Source: Bacteroidota bacterium
GTDB taxonomy: Bacteria > Bacteroidota > Bacteroidia > Bacteroidales > WCHB1-69
DNA: 19,025 nucleotides
Assembly: GCA_023392945.1 (NCBI GenBank)
Contig: JAEWNB010000177.1
Coordinates: forward strand, 1 to 19,025
Reading direction: 5' to 3'
The translations under genes were made by a program, and so were the position numbers. Within the stretch, counting starts at the first letter, position 1. Each line of letters begins with the position of its first letter. Shown here piece after piece: positions 6,438 through 13,505 of this stretch. The notes under the pieces were generated by a model. The model was not told where the DNA came from. It worked only from the letters and a program-made list of their open reading frames with translations, and ran no database searches.

Positions 6438-7496
6438 CTAAATAAAATGCTCCGAAATGCGGTTCATTTCAGACTGTACATTATGACCTTCGTAAAGGAC
6501 TCCGTAAATTGCTTCCGCGATCGGAATATAGACATCATAAGTCTTGTTGATTTCGTGAATACAACGGCAGGCGTAATAACCTTCGGCAATCATATTCATC
6601 TCCATTTGAGCAATTCGCACTGTAAGCCCGTGTCCAATCATATTCCCGAAGAGACGGTTCCGACTGAAACTTGAATAGGCAGTTACCAACAAGTCACCCA
6701 AATAGACAGAATCCGTAAGTCGGCGCTCCGGATTCGGATAGACTTCATTGATAAATTTTTCCATCTCCTTGACACAGTTAGCAATATATGCAGCTAAGAA
6801 ATTGTCGCCGTAGCCAAGTCCACTGTAAATACCGGCACCGAGGGCATAAATGTTTTTCAGTACAATCGACATTTCTGCTCCCATAATATCTTTAGATACG
6901 GTAGTTCTGACAAAACGGTTGGAGAATATTTTGGCAATAGTTTCGGCTAATTCAATATTTTCCGAGCAGGCTGTCAGATAGGTGAATTTTTCACGTGCCA
7001 CCTCCTCCGCATGTGACGGGCCGCTGATACTGGCAAGATTGGAAACCGGAACATCAAATTCACTGCGAAGATAGTCCGTAATCAATTGCATTGATTCAGG
7101 AACAATCCCTTTCACGGCATTGATGATTTTCTTCTTGTTGAGTCTGCTCTTTTTCAACGGAGCAAGAGTCTTGTGTAAAAAGGCAGATGGCGTGACAATA
7201 ATAACATAGTCGGCCCGAGCAACCACTTTTCTGATATTAGTACTGATATAGACATCCTCAGGATTGATATAGACCGAGCTTGAATAGAGGGGGTTGTGAC
7301 CGAATTTGGTGATTCCTTCCACAATTTCCTCTTCTCTTACCCACCAATGGATATGCTCCAACGTTGATGACAGAATCTTTACAATCGCAGTTGCCCAGCT
7401 TCCTCCGCCGATGACTGCAACCCGATATCGAAGTCTTGTTTTTTTTCTGCGAAGAGGAACTATTTTAGTGTCAAAAATATTTATGCTTTTATTCAC
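6438..7496 (-). CDS. gpsA: NAD(P)-dependent glycerol-3-phosphate dehydrogenase
   Basis: The protein has 352 residues if it starts at the GTG at 7494-7496. It reduces dihydroxyacetone phosphate to sn-glycerol-3-phosphate for phospholipid synthesis. The dinucleotide motif VAVIGGGSWATAIVKIL begins near residue 26. INAVKGI is the conserved lysine strand, ISGPSHAEEVA the signature loop, and GAEMSIVLKNIYALGAGI the catalytic lysine region. The frame stays open far upstream into gmhA, but a TAnnTTTG element at 7520-7527 would put transcription start near 7513, which excludes starts further upstream and makes this GTG the first usable codon. Even so, about 20 more residues precede the GxG motif than is usual; no in-frame ATG lies closer to the motif. 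It is divergent from gmhA across a 135-base gap. Confidence 0.93.
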   Translation of the reverse strand: MNKSINIFDTKIVPLRRKKTRLRYRVAVIGGGSWATAIVKILSSTLEHIHWWVREEEIVEGITKFGHNPLYSSSVYINPEDVYISTNIRKVVARADYVIIVTPSAFLHKTLAPLKKSRLNKKKIINAVKGIVPESMQLITDYLRSEFDVPVSNLASISGPSHAEEVAREKFTYLTACSENIELAETIAKIFSNRFVRTTVSKDIMGAEMSIVLKNIYALGAGIYSGLGYGDNFLAAYIANCVKEMEKFINEVYPNPERRLTDSVYLGDLLVTAYSSFSRNRLFGNMIGHGLTVRIAQMEMNMIAEGYYACRCIHEINKTYDVYIPIAEAIYGVLYEGHNVQSEMNRISEHFI

Positions 7497-7519
7497 GATT
7501 TTAACTTTTTTTAAGGTTG

Positions 7520-7527
7520 CAAAAATA
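7520..7527 (-). promoter_or_regulatory. Bacteroidota -7 promoter element for gpsA
   Basis: On the minus strand this reads TATTTTTG (TAnnTTTG). It is the basis for choosing the GTG at 7494-7496 as the gpsA start. Confidence 0.45.
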
Positions 7528-7604
7528 GTAATTTTATATTTACAAATCAATCTCCGAAAAAATAATACCTTTCTTAGTAAAGCAACTCTTATTGATTTTT
7601 TCGC

Positions 7605-7612
7605 TATTTTTG
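7605..7612 (+). promoter_or_regulatory. Bacteroidota -7 promoter element for gmhA-nadA
   Basis: TATTTTTG matches TAnnTTTG. The predicted start is near 7618, about 14 bases before the gmhA ATG at 7632. It is divergent from the gpsA element 78 bases away. Confidence 0.45.
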
Positions 7613-7631
7613 TCCCTTTAAAAGTGATCTC

Positions 7632-8213
7632 ATGAGAATAAAAGAAGTTTTTGAGCAAAGTATTGAAATTAAGAAATCGATTCTGGAAGATGAAGTTTTT
7701 ATTCAGAATATTGAAAAAATTGTCGAAGTGATCGTCTCCTCTTTGAGTAATGGGGGTAAGATTCATTTTTGCGGTAACGGTGGAAGTGCAGCCGATGCCC
7801 AGCATTTGGCAGCCGAGTTATCAGGACGCTTCTATTTTAATCGCCCTGCACTGAATGCCGAAGCCCTTCATTGCAACACTTCCTATATGACTGCCGTGGG
7901 CAATGATTATGGCTTTGACCAGGTATATTCACGACTGCTGTCCGGTTCCGGTAAGAAAGGAGATGTTTTGATAGGAATCTCTACTTCCGGAAATTCTTTT
8001 AATATTCTGCGTGCTTACGAGGTTGCGAAACAAATGGAAATCACGACAGTTTCTCTGACAGGTGCTACCGGTGGGCGAATGAAAGAAAATTCCGACTATT
8101 GTTTGAATGTTCCTTCCAGTGATATCCCCAGAATTCAGGAAGTTCATATATTAATAGGTCATATTATCTGTGAACTGGTGGAACAAAAAATGTTCGAGCA
8201 TCTGAAAAAATAA
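7632..8213 (+). CDS. gmhA: Sedoheptulose-7-phosphate isomerase
   Basis: The protein has 193 residues, normal for the family. It converts D-sedoheptulose 7-phosphate to D-glycero-D-manno-heptose 7-phosphate, the first step to ADP- or GDP-heptose for lipopolysaccharide or S-layer glycans. It is a single SIS domain. HFCGNGGSAADAQHLAAEL (45-63) is the GmhA signature with H58 and E62. ISTSGNSFN (116-124) is the phosphosugar loop. PRIQEVHILIGHIICE gives Q169 and H177, with the same spacing as the E. coli active-site Q172 and H180. These four residues favour GmhA over the related replication factor DiaA. No other heptose genes are in the window. nadA follows after 27 bases and is probably cotranscribed. 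Confidence 0.93.
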   Translation: MRIKEVFEQSIEIKKSILEDEVFIQNIEKIVEVIVSSLSNGGKIHFCGNGGSAADAQHLAAELSGRFYFNRPALNAEALHCNTSYMTAVGNDYGFDQVYSRLLSGSGKKGDVLIGISTSGNSFNILRAYEVAKQMEITTVSLTGATGGRMKENSDYCLNVPSSDIPRIQEVHILIGHIICELVEQKMFEHLKK

Positions 8214-8240
8214 TGTTTACATCCAATTATTGTATTCCGA

Positions 8241-9155
8241 ATGATGAAAAATAAGATTGAAGAATTAAAGAAAAAGAAAAATGCCATAATTTTGGCCCAT
8301 TATTACACCCGTCCAGAAGTGCAGGATGTGGCTGATTATGTGGGCGATAGTCTTGGTCTTTCTCAAAAGGCAGCTTCTGCCAATGCCGACATTATTTTAT
8401 TTGCCGGAGTACACTTTATGGCTGAAACTGCCAAGATATTAAATCCCGGGAAAAAGGTTCTCATTCCCGATCTTGCTGCCGGCTGTTCCCTTGCCGATAG
8501 TTGCCCCGCCGATGAGTTTGCTGATTTTTTGAAACACTATCCCGATTATCTTGTGTTGAGTTATATAAACTGTTCGGCAAAAGTTAAAGCTTTGTCGGAT
8601 ATTATCGTCACTTCCGGTAATGCGCTCAGAATAGTCAACTCCTTGCCTGAAGAGGCAAAGATCGTTTTTGCCCCTGACCGCAATTTGGGAGCCTATATAA
8701 ACAAAGAACTTAATCGAAAGATGGTGCTTTGGGATGGAGCTTGTCACGTGCACGACCGCCTTACTGCGGAATTAGTTTTTAATCTCAAACAGCGTTATCC
8801 GGATGCTAAAGTGCTCGCGCATCCCGAATGTCAGGGAACAGTGCTTGCATTGGCGGATTTTGTCGGCTCTACCACGGCCATGATCAATTTTGTTGCTAAA
8901 GATAAACACCTCTCATACATTGTGGCCACTGAAACCGGCATCCTCTACGAAATGCAAAAAAATAATCCAAATACACTTTTTTATGTGGTTAATAGTGCCG
9001 AAACCTGCAACTGTAATGACTGTGATTATATGAAATATAATACTTTAGAGGGTATTTATCAGGCCTTATTTACGGAGCAACCCGAGTTACTTCTTGATGA
9101 AGAGACTATGATAGCAGCCCGAAAACCTATTTTGAGAATGCTCGAGCTGAGCTGA
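8241..9155 (+). CDS. nadA: Quinolinate synthase A
   Basis: The protein has 304 residues, matching the short NadA form. It condenses iminoaspartate with dihydroxyacetone phosphate to quinolinate in NAD synthesis and carries an oxygen-sensitive [4Fe-4S] cluster. ILAHYYTRPEVQDVADYVGDSL (17-38) is the first repeat of the pseudo-three-fold fold. Likely cluster ligands are C82 (AAGCSLAD), C168 (DGACHVH) and C261 in CNCNDCDYMKYNTL, whose spacing fits the family. HPECQG (194-199) and GSTTAM (209-214) are substrate-binding segments. Two ATG codons lie in tandem at 8241 and 8244, and either could be the start. The partner genes nadB and nadC are not in the window. It follows gmhA by 27 bases. Confidence 0.95.
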   Translation: MMKNKIEELKKKKNAIILAHYYTRPEVQDVADYVGDSLGLSQKAASANADIILFAGVHFMAETAKILNPGKKVLIPDLAAGCSLADSCPADEFADFLKHYPDYLVLSYINCSAKVKALSDIIVTSGNALRIVNSLPEEAKIVFAPDRNLGAYINKELNRKMVLWDGACHVHDRLTAELVFNLKQRYPDAKVLAHPECQGTVLALADFVGSTTAMINFVAKDKHLSYIVATETGILYEMQKNNPNTLFYVVNSAETCNCNDCDYMKYNTLEGIYQALFTEQPELLLDEETMIAARKPILRMLELS

Positions 9156-9174
9156 TTTTAAGTTTTTTTCACAT

Positions 9175-9200
9175 TTCACAAAAAGTGAATTAAATTTTTT
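9175..9200 (+). terminator. Weak candidate terminator after nadA
   Basis: A 5-bp stem TTCAC/GTGAA with an AAAAA loop (9175-9189) is followed by a run of six T (9195-9200). The stem is short and AT-rich, so the call is tentative. It lies between nadA and the promoter of the MarR operon. Confidence 0.3.
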
Positions 9201-9275
9201 CAATTTGAATTTCAGTAGTTTACGTTATATCATTAACTTTTTTTAAGAAAAACAATCTTTCTGTTGTTTTTTTAG

Positions 9276-9283
9276 TACTTTTG
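9276..9283 (+). promoter_or_regulatory. Bacteroidota -7 promoter element for the marR-fab operon
   Basis: TACTTTTG matches TAnnTTTG. Transcription would start near 9289-9290, immediately in front of the palindrome at 9292-9318, so a repressor bound there would block initiation or early elongation. Confidence 0.5.
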
Positions 9284-9291
9284 CCGGCGAT

Positions 9292-9318
9292 AAATTAGTT
9301 AGACTATCTAATTAATTT
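9292..9318. promoter_or_regulatory. Palindromic operator, probable binding site of the MarR regulator
   Basis: Arm AAATTAGTTAGA, spacer CTA, arm TCTAATTAATTT: 12-bp arms with one mismatch. Length, symmetry and position just after the -7 element, 30 bases before the marR start codon, are what is expected of a MarR autoregulatory site. The centre TTAGACTATCTAA resembles the FabT operator core as I recall it (TTTGATTATCAAA), agreeing at 10 of 13 positions. Confidence 0.6.
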
Positions 9319-9348
9319 GAATCGCAAAAAACTGGATAACAGAAAAAT

Positions 9349-9816
9349 ATGGAAGATAACTATTCAAATGAGTTGAGTGATTTGTTGGTAGATTCTTTTA
9401 ATTTGGTGAATCAGATTGAAAAGAATCGTTTGAAAGGGGTTAAAAATGTTGATTTAAGTATTAGTGAACTGCATGTACTGGAAGCAATAGGGCGTGGAGA
9501 AGAAGGTGTATCCATCCGTGAAATAGCAAAATCATTGGATATTACGATGCCTTCAGTCACGGTGGCTACGAACAAGCTGGAGAAAAAAGGGCTGTTGCGA
9601 AAGACTGTTGATAAAGAAGACAGAAGAGTTGTCAGGGTTGTGTTAACTCCTCTGGGAAAGAAGTTTGATATTGCGCATGAATATTTCCATATTAGAATGA
9701 TCCGTTCAATTTTGAGTCAATTAAAAGAAGAAGATAAGCCTACTTTTCTGAATGCAATTCGAAATTTACACCATTTTTTTGAAGTTAATTCTAAAAGTTT
9801 GGCAGATAAAGTTTAA
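9349..9816 (+). CDS. MarR-family transcriptional regulator, FabT-like by context
   Basis: The protein has 155 residues. It is a dimeric winged-helix repressor. Long N-terminal helix 5-30, helix-turn-helix VSIREIAKSLDITMPSVTV (54-72) with NKLEKKGLLRK completing the recognition helix and turn, and wing DKEDRRVVRVVLT (88-100) with the conserved D-x-R pattern. The C-terminal helix (about 116-145) should form the dimer interface. It is the first gene of an operon with four fatty-acid elongation genes. The palindrome at 9292-9318 suggests it represses its own operon. In streptococci the MarR protein FabT heads a fab operon and uses long acyl-ACP as corepressor. A similar lipid ligand is an inference here. 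Confidence 0.88.
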   Translation: MEDNYSNELSDLLVDSFNLVNQIEKNRLKGVKNVDLSISELHVLEAIGRGEEGVSIREIAKSLDITMPSVTVATNKLEKKGLLRKTVDKEDRRVVRVVLTPLGKKFDIAHEYFHIRMIRSILSQLKEEDKPTFLNAIRNLHHFFEVNSKSLADKV

Positions 9817-9849
9817 TCTTATATTATTAAATTGATTAACAACTAGCTT

Positions 9850-10797
9850 ATGAAAATTATTGGAACCGGAAGTGCAATGCCTTCAATGTCAGTAACCAAC
9901 GACATGTTATCTCAGTTTTTGGATACCAGTGACGATTGGATTACTACCCGCACAGGGATAAAACAAAGAAGGATCATAACCAATGAAACCCTTAAAGACC
10001 TTGCCATTACCGCATCACAAAAAGCACTCGATAATGCGGGAATTGCAGCTACTGACCTTGATTTTATTCTTTGCTCTAATGTAATAAATAATTATGTTAC
10101 CCCTGCCCTGAGTTGTATCATCCAGGGCGGAATTGATGCTACTTGTCCCTGCATAGACCTGAACGGGGCTTGCTCGGGATTTATTTACGCACTGGATATT
10201 GCCTCGGCATATCTGGAAACAGGGCGTGCTGAAAATGTTTTGATTGTATGTGCTGAACAGCCCACCCGTTTGGTAAACTGGAGTGAACGAAATACTTGTG
10301 TTTTGTTTGGAGATGGCGCCGCCGCAGTGGTGGTTTCCAAGGGAGATAATCTTAAATCTCTCTTCCTGACTACTCAATGTAAAGTGGATGCTTTATATTA
10401 CCAAAGAAAAATGGAATTTAATCCATACGTCAGACAGTCTGACGGTGATATGCCATTGGTTATGAATGGAAAGGATGTCTTTAAACTGGCCGTTTCATCC
10501 TCAATTTCTGATATTAAAACTGTTTTGGCAAAAGCTGAACTTGATGAAAATGATATTGCTTACTTTTTACTTCATCAGGCTAATATGAGAATTTTAGATT
10601 CCATTAAGGATTATTTTAAACAAACCGAGGAGAAATTTCCTCATAATATAGAAAAATACGGAAATACTTCTTCTGCAAGTATCCCGATTTTGTTGGATGA
10701 AATGAATTGTAATAATCAGTTGCACAAAGGTGATTATTTGCTGTTGAGTGCTTTTGGGGCAGGCTTTACTTCGGGAGCCTGTATCATTCAGTGGTAA
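9850..10797 (+). CDS. fabH: Beta-ketoacyl-ACP synthase III-like
   Basis: The protein has 315 residues, the usual FabH length. It condenses acyl-CoA with malonyl-ACP to start fatty-acid chains. The N-terminal thiolase half begins MKIIGTGSAMPSMSVTNDML, with DDWITTRTGIKQRR matching the FabH substrate-entry segment. The catalytic triad is complete: C108 in NGACSGF, H242 in LLHQAN and N272 in YGNTSSAS, close to the E. coli positions 112, 244 and 274. It lies 33 bases after marR and 47 bases before the FabK-like gene. It could serve housekeeping initiation or an auxiliary acyl pathway. ACP, malonyltransferase and ketoreductase are not nearby. Confidence 0.92.
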   Translation: MKIIGTGSAMPSMSVTNDMLSQFLDTSDDWITTRTGIKQRRIITNETLKDLAITASQKALDNAGIAATDLDFILCSNVINNYVTPALSCIIQGGIDATCPCIDLNGACSGFIYALDIASAYLETGRAENVLIVCAEQPTRLVNWSERNTCVLFGDGAAAVVVSKGDNLKSLFLTTQCKVDALYYQRKMEFNPYVRQSDGDMPLVMNGKDVFKLAVSSSISDIKTVLAKAELDENDIAYFLLHQANMRILDSIKDYFKQTEEKFPHNIEKYGNTSSASIPILLDEMNCNNQLHKGDYLLLSAFGAGFTSGACIIQW

Positions 10798-10844
10798 GGG
10801 AATAATTTTTTTTTATTATGTAAACTAATTTAGAACTAATAATT

Positions 10845-11792
10845 ATGATTAAGAGTGAAGTTTGTAAAATGATAGGAATACAATATCCTATTTTTCAGGG
10901 AGGAATGGCATGGGTGTCGGAGGCAAATCTTGCAGCGGCCGTTTCAAATGCAGGGGGATTGGGAATAATTTCAGCTATGAATGCCAATGCCGACTATCTT
11001 CTGGAACAGATTCGGAAATGCAGAACCATGACTAAAGCTCCTTTTGGTGTTAATATTATGCTGATGAGCCCCTTCGCCGATGAAGTGGCTCAAGTTGTTT
11101 TAGAAGAGAAAGTACCGGTTGTTACTACCGGAGCAGGAATGCCTTCAAAATATATCAAGGATTGGATTTCTGTGGGTATTAAGGTTATTCCTGTGGTCCC
11201 TTCGACAGCCATTGCACAGCGTGTTGAAAAAATGGGAGCCTGTGCCGTTATTGCTGAAGGGGGTGAGTCGGGTGGCCATGTAGGCGAAATGACAACCATG
11301 TCGCTGGTTCCTCAAGTGGTGGATGCGGTCTCTGTTCCTGTTATTGCCGCCGGCGGAATTGCCGATGGCAGGGGATTGGCAGCCGCCTTGATGCTCGGAG
11401 CTTCAGGTGTACAGTGTGGGACCCGTTTCCTGACCGCCGTGGAATGTAACATTCATGAAAATTATAAAAATAAAATTATTCATGCCCGAGATACCGATAC
11501 ACTGGTAACCGGTAAAAGATTGGGACACCCGGTGCGTTCTCTGAAAAATCTCTTTTCTAAAAAATTTGGAGAAATGGAATATAATCCTACTATCTCTGAT
11601 GAAGAAATAGAATGCTTCGGTGCAGGAGCACTCCGCAAAGCCGCTCAGGAAGGAAATAAAACAGAGGGATGCTTTATGGCCGGTCAGTGTGCGGGACTCG
11701 TCACCAAAATACAACCTGCTAAGGAGATTATCGAAGGAATGATCTCTCAGGCAGAAAATTTATTAAAAAACAGTCATCAATTACTTTATTAA
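10845..11792 (+). CDS. fabK: FabK-like enoyl-ACP reductase II (nitronate monooxygenase family)
   Basis: The protein has 315 residues. It is an FMN-dependent TIM-barrel protein of the NMO/FabK family. YPIFQGGMAWVSEANLAAAV (14-33) then SNAGGLGII is the FabK N-terminal signature. IAEGGESGGHVG (136-147) carries H145, equivalent to the catalytic H144 of pneumococcal FabK. PVIAAGGIADGRGLAAALMLGA (165-186) is the phosphate-binding region. Sequence alone can confuse FabK with nitronate monooxygenase. The context between fabH and fabF and the motif QGGMAWVS favour enoyl-ACP reduction, the last step of elongation. fabF follows after 14 bases. Confidence 0.88.
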   Translation: MIKSEVCKMIGIQYPIFQGGMAWVSEANLAAAVSNAGGLGIISAMNANADYLLEQIRKCRTMTKAPFGVNIMLMSPFADEVAQVVLEEKVPVVTTGAGMPSKYIKDWISVGIKVIPVVPSTAIAQRVEKMGACAVIAEGGESGGHVGEMTTMSLVPQVVDAVSVPVIAAGGIADGRGLAAALMLGASGVQCGTRFLTAVECNIHENYKNKIIHARDTDTLVTGKRLGHPVRSLKNLFSKKFGEMEYNPTISDEEIECFGAGALRKAAQEGNKTEGCFMAGQCAGLVTKIQPAKEIIEGMISQAENLLKNSHQLLY

Positions 11793-11806
11793 CAAAAATA
11801 ATAATT

Positions 11807-13036
11807 ATGAGAAGAGTTGTCATTACAGGAGTTGGAATTATTTCTCCTATCGGAAATGATGTTTCCACTTTCTGGAACAATCTACAAAATGGCGTGAACG
11901 GAATTGACTTTATCAAATCTATTCCCGCTGACAAACTGCCGGTTAAAATTGCCGGTGAGGTTAAAAATTTTGACCCTAAAAATCATGGTCTTGATTCTGC
12001 TTCTATAAGAAGGACAGACCTTTTTTCTCAATATGCACTGGCTGCTGCCAATGAAGCAATGGCCGACAGTAAACTATCCATTGCTCCGGAAAAACTGGGA
12101 GTCTATATCGGCTCCGGAATCGGCGGTATTCATACACTCTATGATGAAAGTGTTAAGTCCGACAGAGAAGGGGTTCAGTGGATATCTCCGCTTTTTATCC
12201 CCTTGATGATTTCTAATATTGCAGCTTCGAATGTGGCAATGGCACATAAAGCAGAAGGACCTTGCCTGCCGGTGGTTACGGCTTGTGCCACTGCAACTCA
12301 TTCTATAGGGGAAGCTTTTAGAGCTATTAAACATGGCTATGCGGATGCCATCATTGCCGGTGGAACTGAAGCTGCGGTTCATCAGGTGGCAATTGGCGGT
12401 TTTGCCAATTCAAAAGCACTCGACCGCAATAACGATCCCCAAAATGCATCTCTTCCCTTCGATAAACGCCGTCAGGGTTTTGTCCTGGGTGAAGGTGCCG
12501 GCATCATGATTCTGGAAGAGTATGAATTTGCCAAAGCAAGAGGGGCTAAAATCTATGCGGAAATCTGCGGATATGGCAATACTTGCGATGCTTATCATTA
12601 TACGGCTCCCAAACCCGACGGAAGTTGTGCTGCCAGAGCACTCACACTGGCTATGGAAGAAGCAGGCGGGTTTAAAGCGGATGATTTGCTCTATATCAAT
12701 GCCCATGGCACGGGAACCCCCCTGAACGATAAAACGGAAACTACCGCTATTAAGCTGGCTTTTGGCAACGAAATTGCCTATAAGGCATTGATAAGTTCTA
12801 ATAAATCTATGATGGGGCACCTACTCGGTGCCGCCGGCGGAGTGGAAGGCGTGGCTACTGCCCTGACTCTTAGGGATGGTATTGTGCCGCCTACTATCAA
12901 TTTAAAAGAACCCGATCCGGAATGTGATTTGGATTATGTTCCTAATGTCGCCCGAAAGGCAAATGTTACCATTGCTATATCAAACTCTTTGGGATTCGGA
13001 GGTCATAACGGTTCTATTGTATTTAGAAAAATATAA
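11807..13036 (+). CDS. fabF: Beta-ketoacyl-ACP synthase II
   Basis: The protein has 409 residues, normal for FabF. It elongates acyl-ACP with malonyl-ACP. RRVVITGVGIISPIGND begins the first thiolase half. The active-site cysteine is C160 in VTACATATHSIG. The two histidines are H300 in NAHGTGTPLND and H338 in MMGHLLGAAG, with K333 in SSNKSMMGH. The C-terminal NSLGFGGHN (392-401) is the glycine-rich gatekeeper loop. The full C-H-H set indicates a condensing enzyme rather than a chain-length factor. It overlaps no neighbour: 14 bases after the fabK gene and 9 before fabZ, so it is clearly within one operon. Confidence 0.95.
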   Translation: MRRVVITGVGIISPIGNDVSTFWNNLQNGVNGIDFIKSIPADKLPVKIAGEVKNFDPKNHGLDSASIRRTDLFSQYALAAANEAMADSKLSIAPEKLGVYIGSGIGGIHTLYDESVKSDREGVQWISPLFIPLMISNIAASNVAMAHKAEGPCLPVVTACATATHSIGEAFRAIKHGYADAIIAGGTEAAVHQVAIGGFANSKALDRNNDPQNASLPFDKRRQGFVLGEGAGIMILEEYEFAKARGAKIYAEICGYGNTCDAYHYTAPKPDGSCAARALTLAMEEAGGFKADDLLYINAHGTGTPLNDKTETTAIKLAFGNEIAYKALISSNKSMMGHLLGAAGGVEGVATALTLRDGIVPPTINLKEPDPECDLDYVPNVARKANVTIAISNSLGFGGHNGSIVFRKI

Positions 13037-13045
13037 TAATGCCTT

Positions 13046-13468
13046 ATGAATAAAGAAGAGTTAAAATCACTAATTCCCAATCGTGAGCCGATGTTATTGG
13101 TGGATGAGGTCAATGTTATTGGCGACAATTTGGTTAAAGGTAGTTATCTGGTAAAAGGAGATGAGTTTTTTCTGCAGGGGCATTTCCCGGGAAATCCAAT
13201 TGTGCCGGGAGTAATCCTTTGTGAAATTATGGCACAGTCCTCCTGTTTGTTAATGGCTAAAGAACTTGAAAAAAGTAATCCCTTTTATGCCGGTATTGAT
13301 AAAGTACGGTTTAAAAAGAATGTCAGACCGGGAGATAAAATTGAAATATATTCACGTGTGACTAATAAAAAAGCGATGATCATCTGTGTTCATGCAGAGG
13401 CCAAAGTAAATGGAGAACTTTGTGTAAGCGGTGATTTGGCGTTTGCCTTGATAAATAAATCCAATTGA
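13046..13468 (+). CDS. fabZ: 3-hydroxyacyl-ACP dehydratase
   Basis: The protein has 140 residues and a single hotdog fold, normal for FabZ. It dehydrates beta-hydroxyacyl-ACP. IPNREPMLLVDEV (10-22) is the N-terminal substrate segment. The active site is GHFPGNPIVPGVILCEIMAQ (45-64), with catalytic H46 and E60; the glutamate at that place is the FabZ form, FabA having an aspartate. It is the last gene of the marR-fab operon, 9 bases after fabF. It converges on ygiQ with only 37 bases between the stop codons, and no clear hairpin is present there. Confidence 0.94.
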   Translation: MNKEELKSLIPNREPMLLVDEVNVIGDNLVKGSYLVKGDEFFLQGHFPGNPIVPGVILCEIMAQSSCLLMAKELEKSNPFYAGIDKVRFKKNVRPGDKIEIYSRVTNKKAMIICVHAEAKVNGELCVSGDLAFALINKSN

Positions 13469-13505
13469 TTATTTTGTAAGGATCACTATTTTGTTTTTCT
13501 CTAAA

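Noticed and set aside
7497..7805. Long N-terminal extension of gpsA from an ATG at 7805
   Set aside because: It would overlap most of the start of gmhA on the opposite strand and cross both divergent promoter elements. The extra residues are Phe/Lys/Asn-rich and unlike GpsA.
12410..12820. 136-codon minus-strand frame within fabF
   Set aside because: Shadow of fabF, whose catalytic Cys, both His and the C-terminal glycine loop are all in the plus frame.
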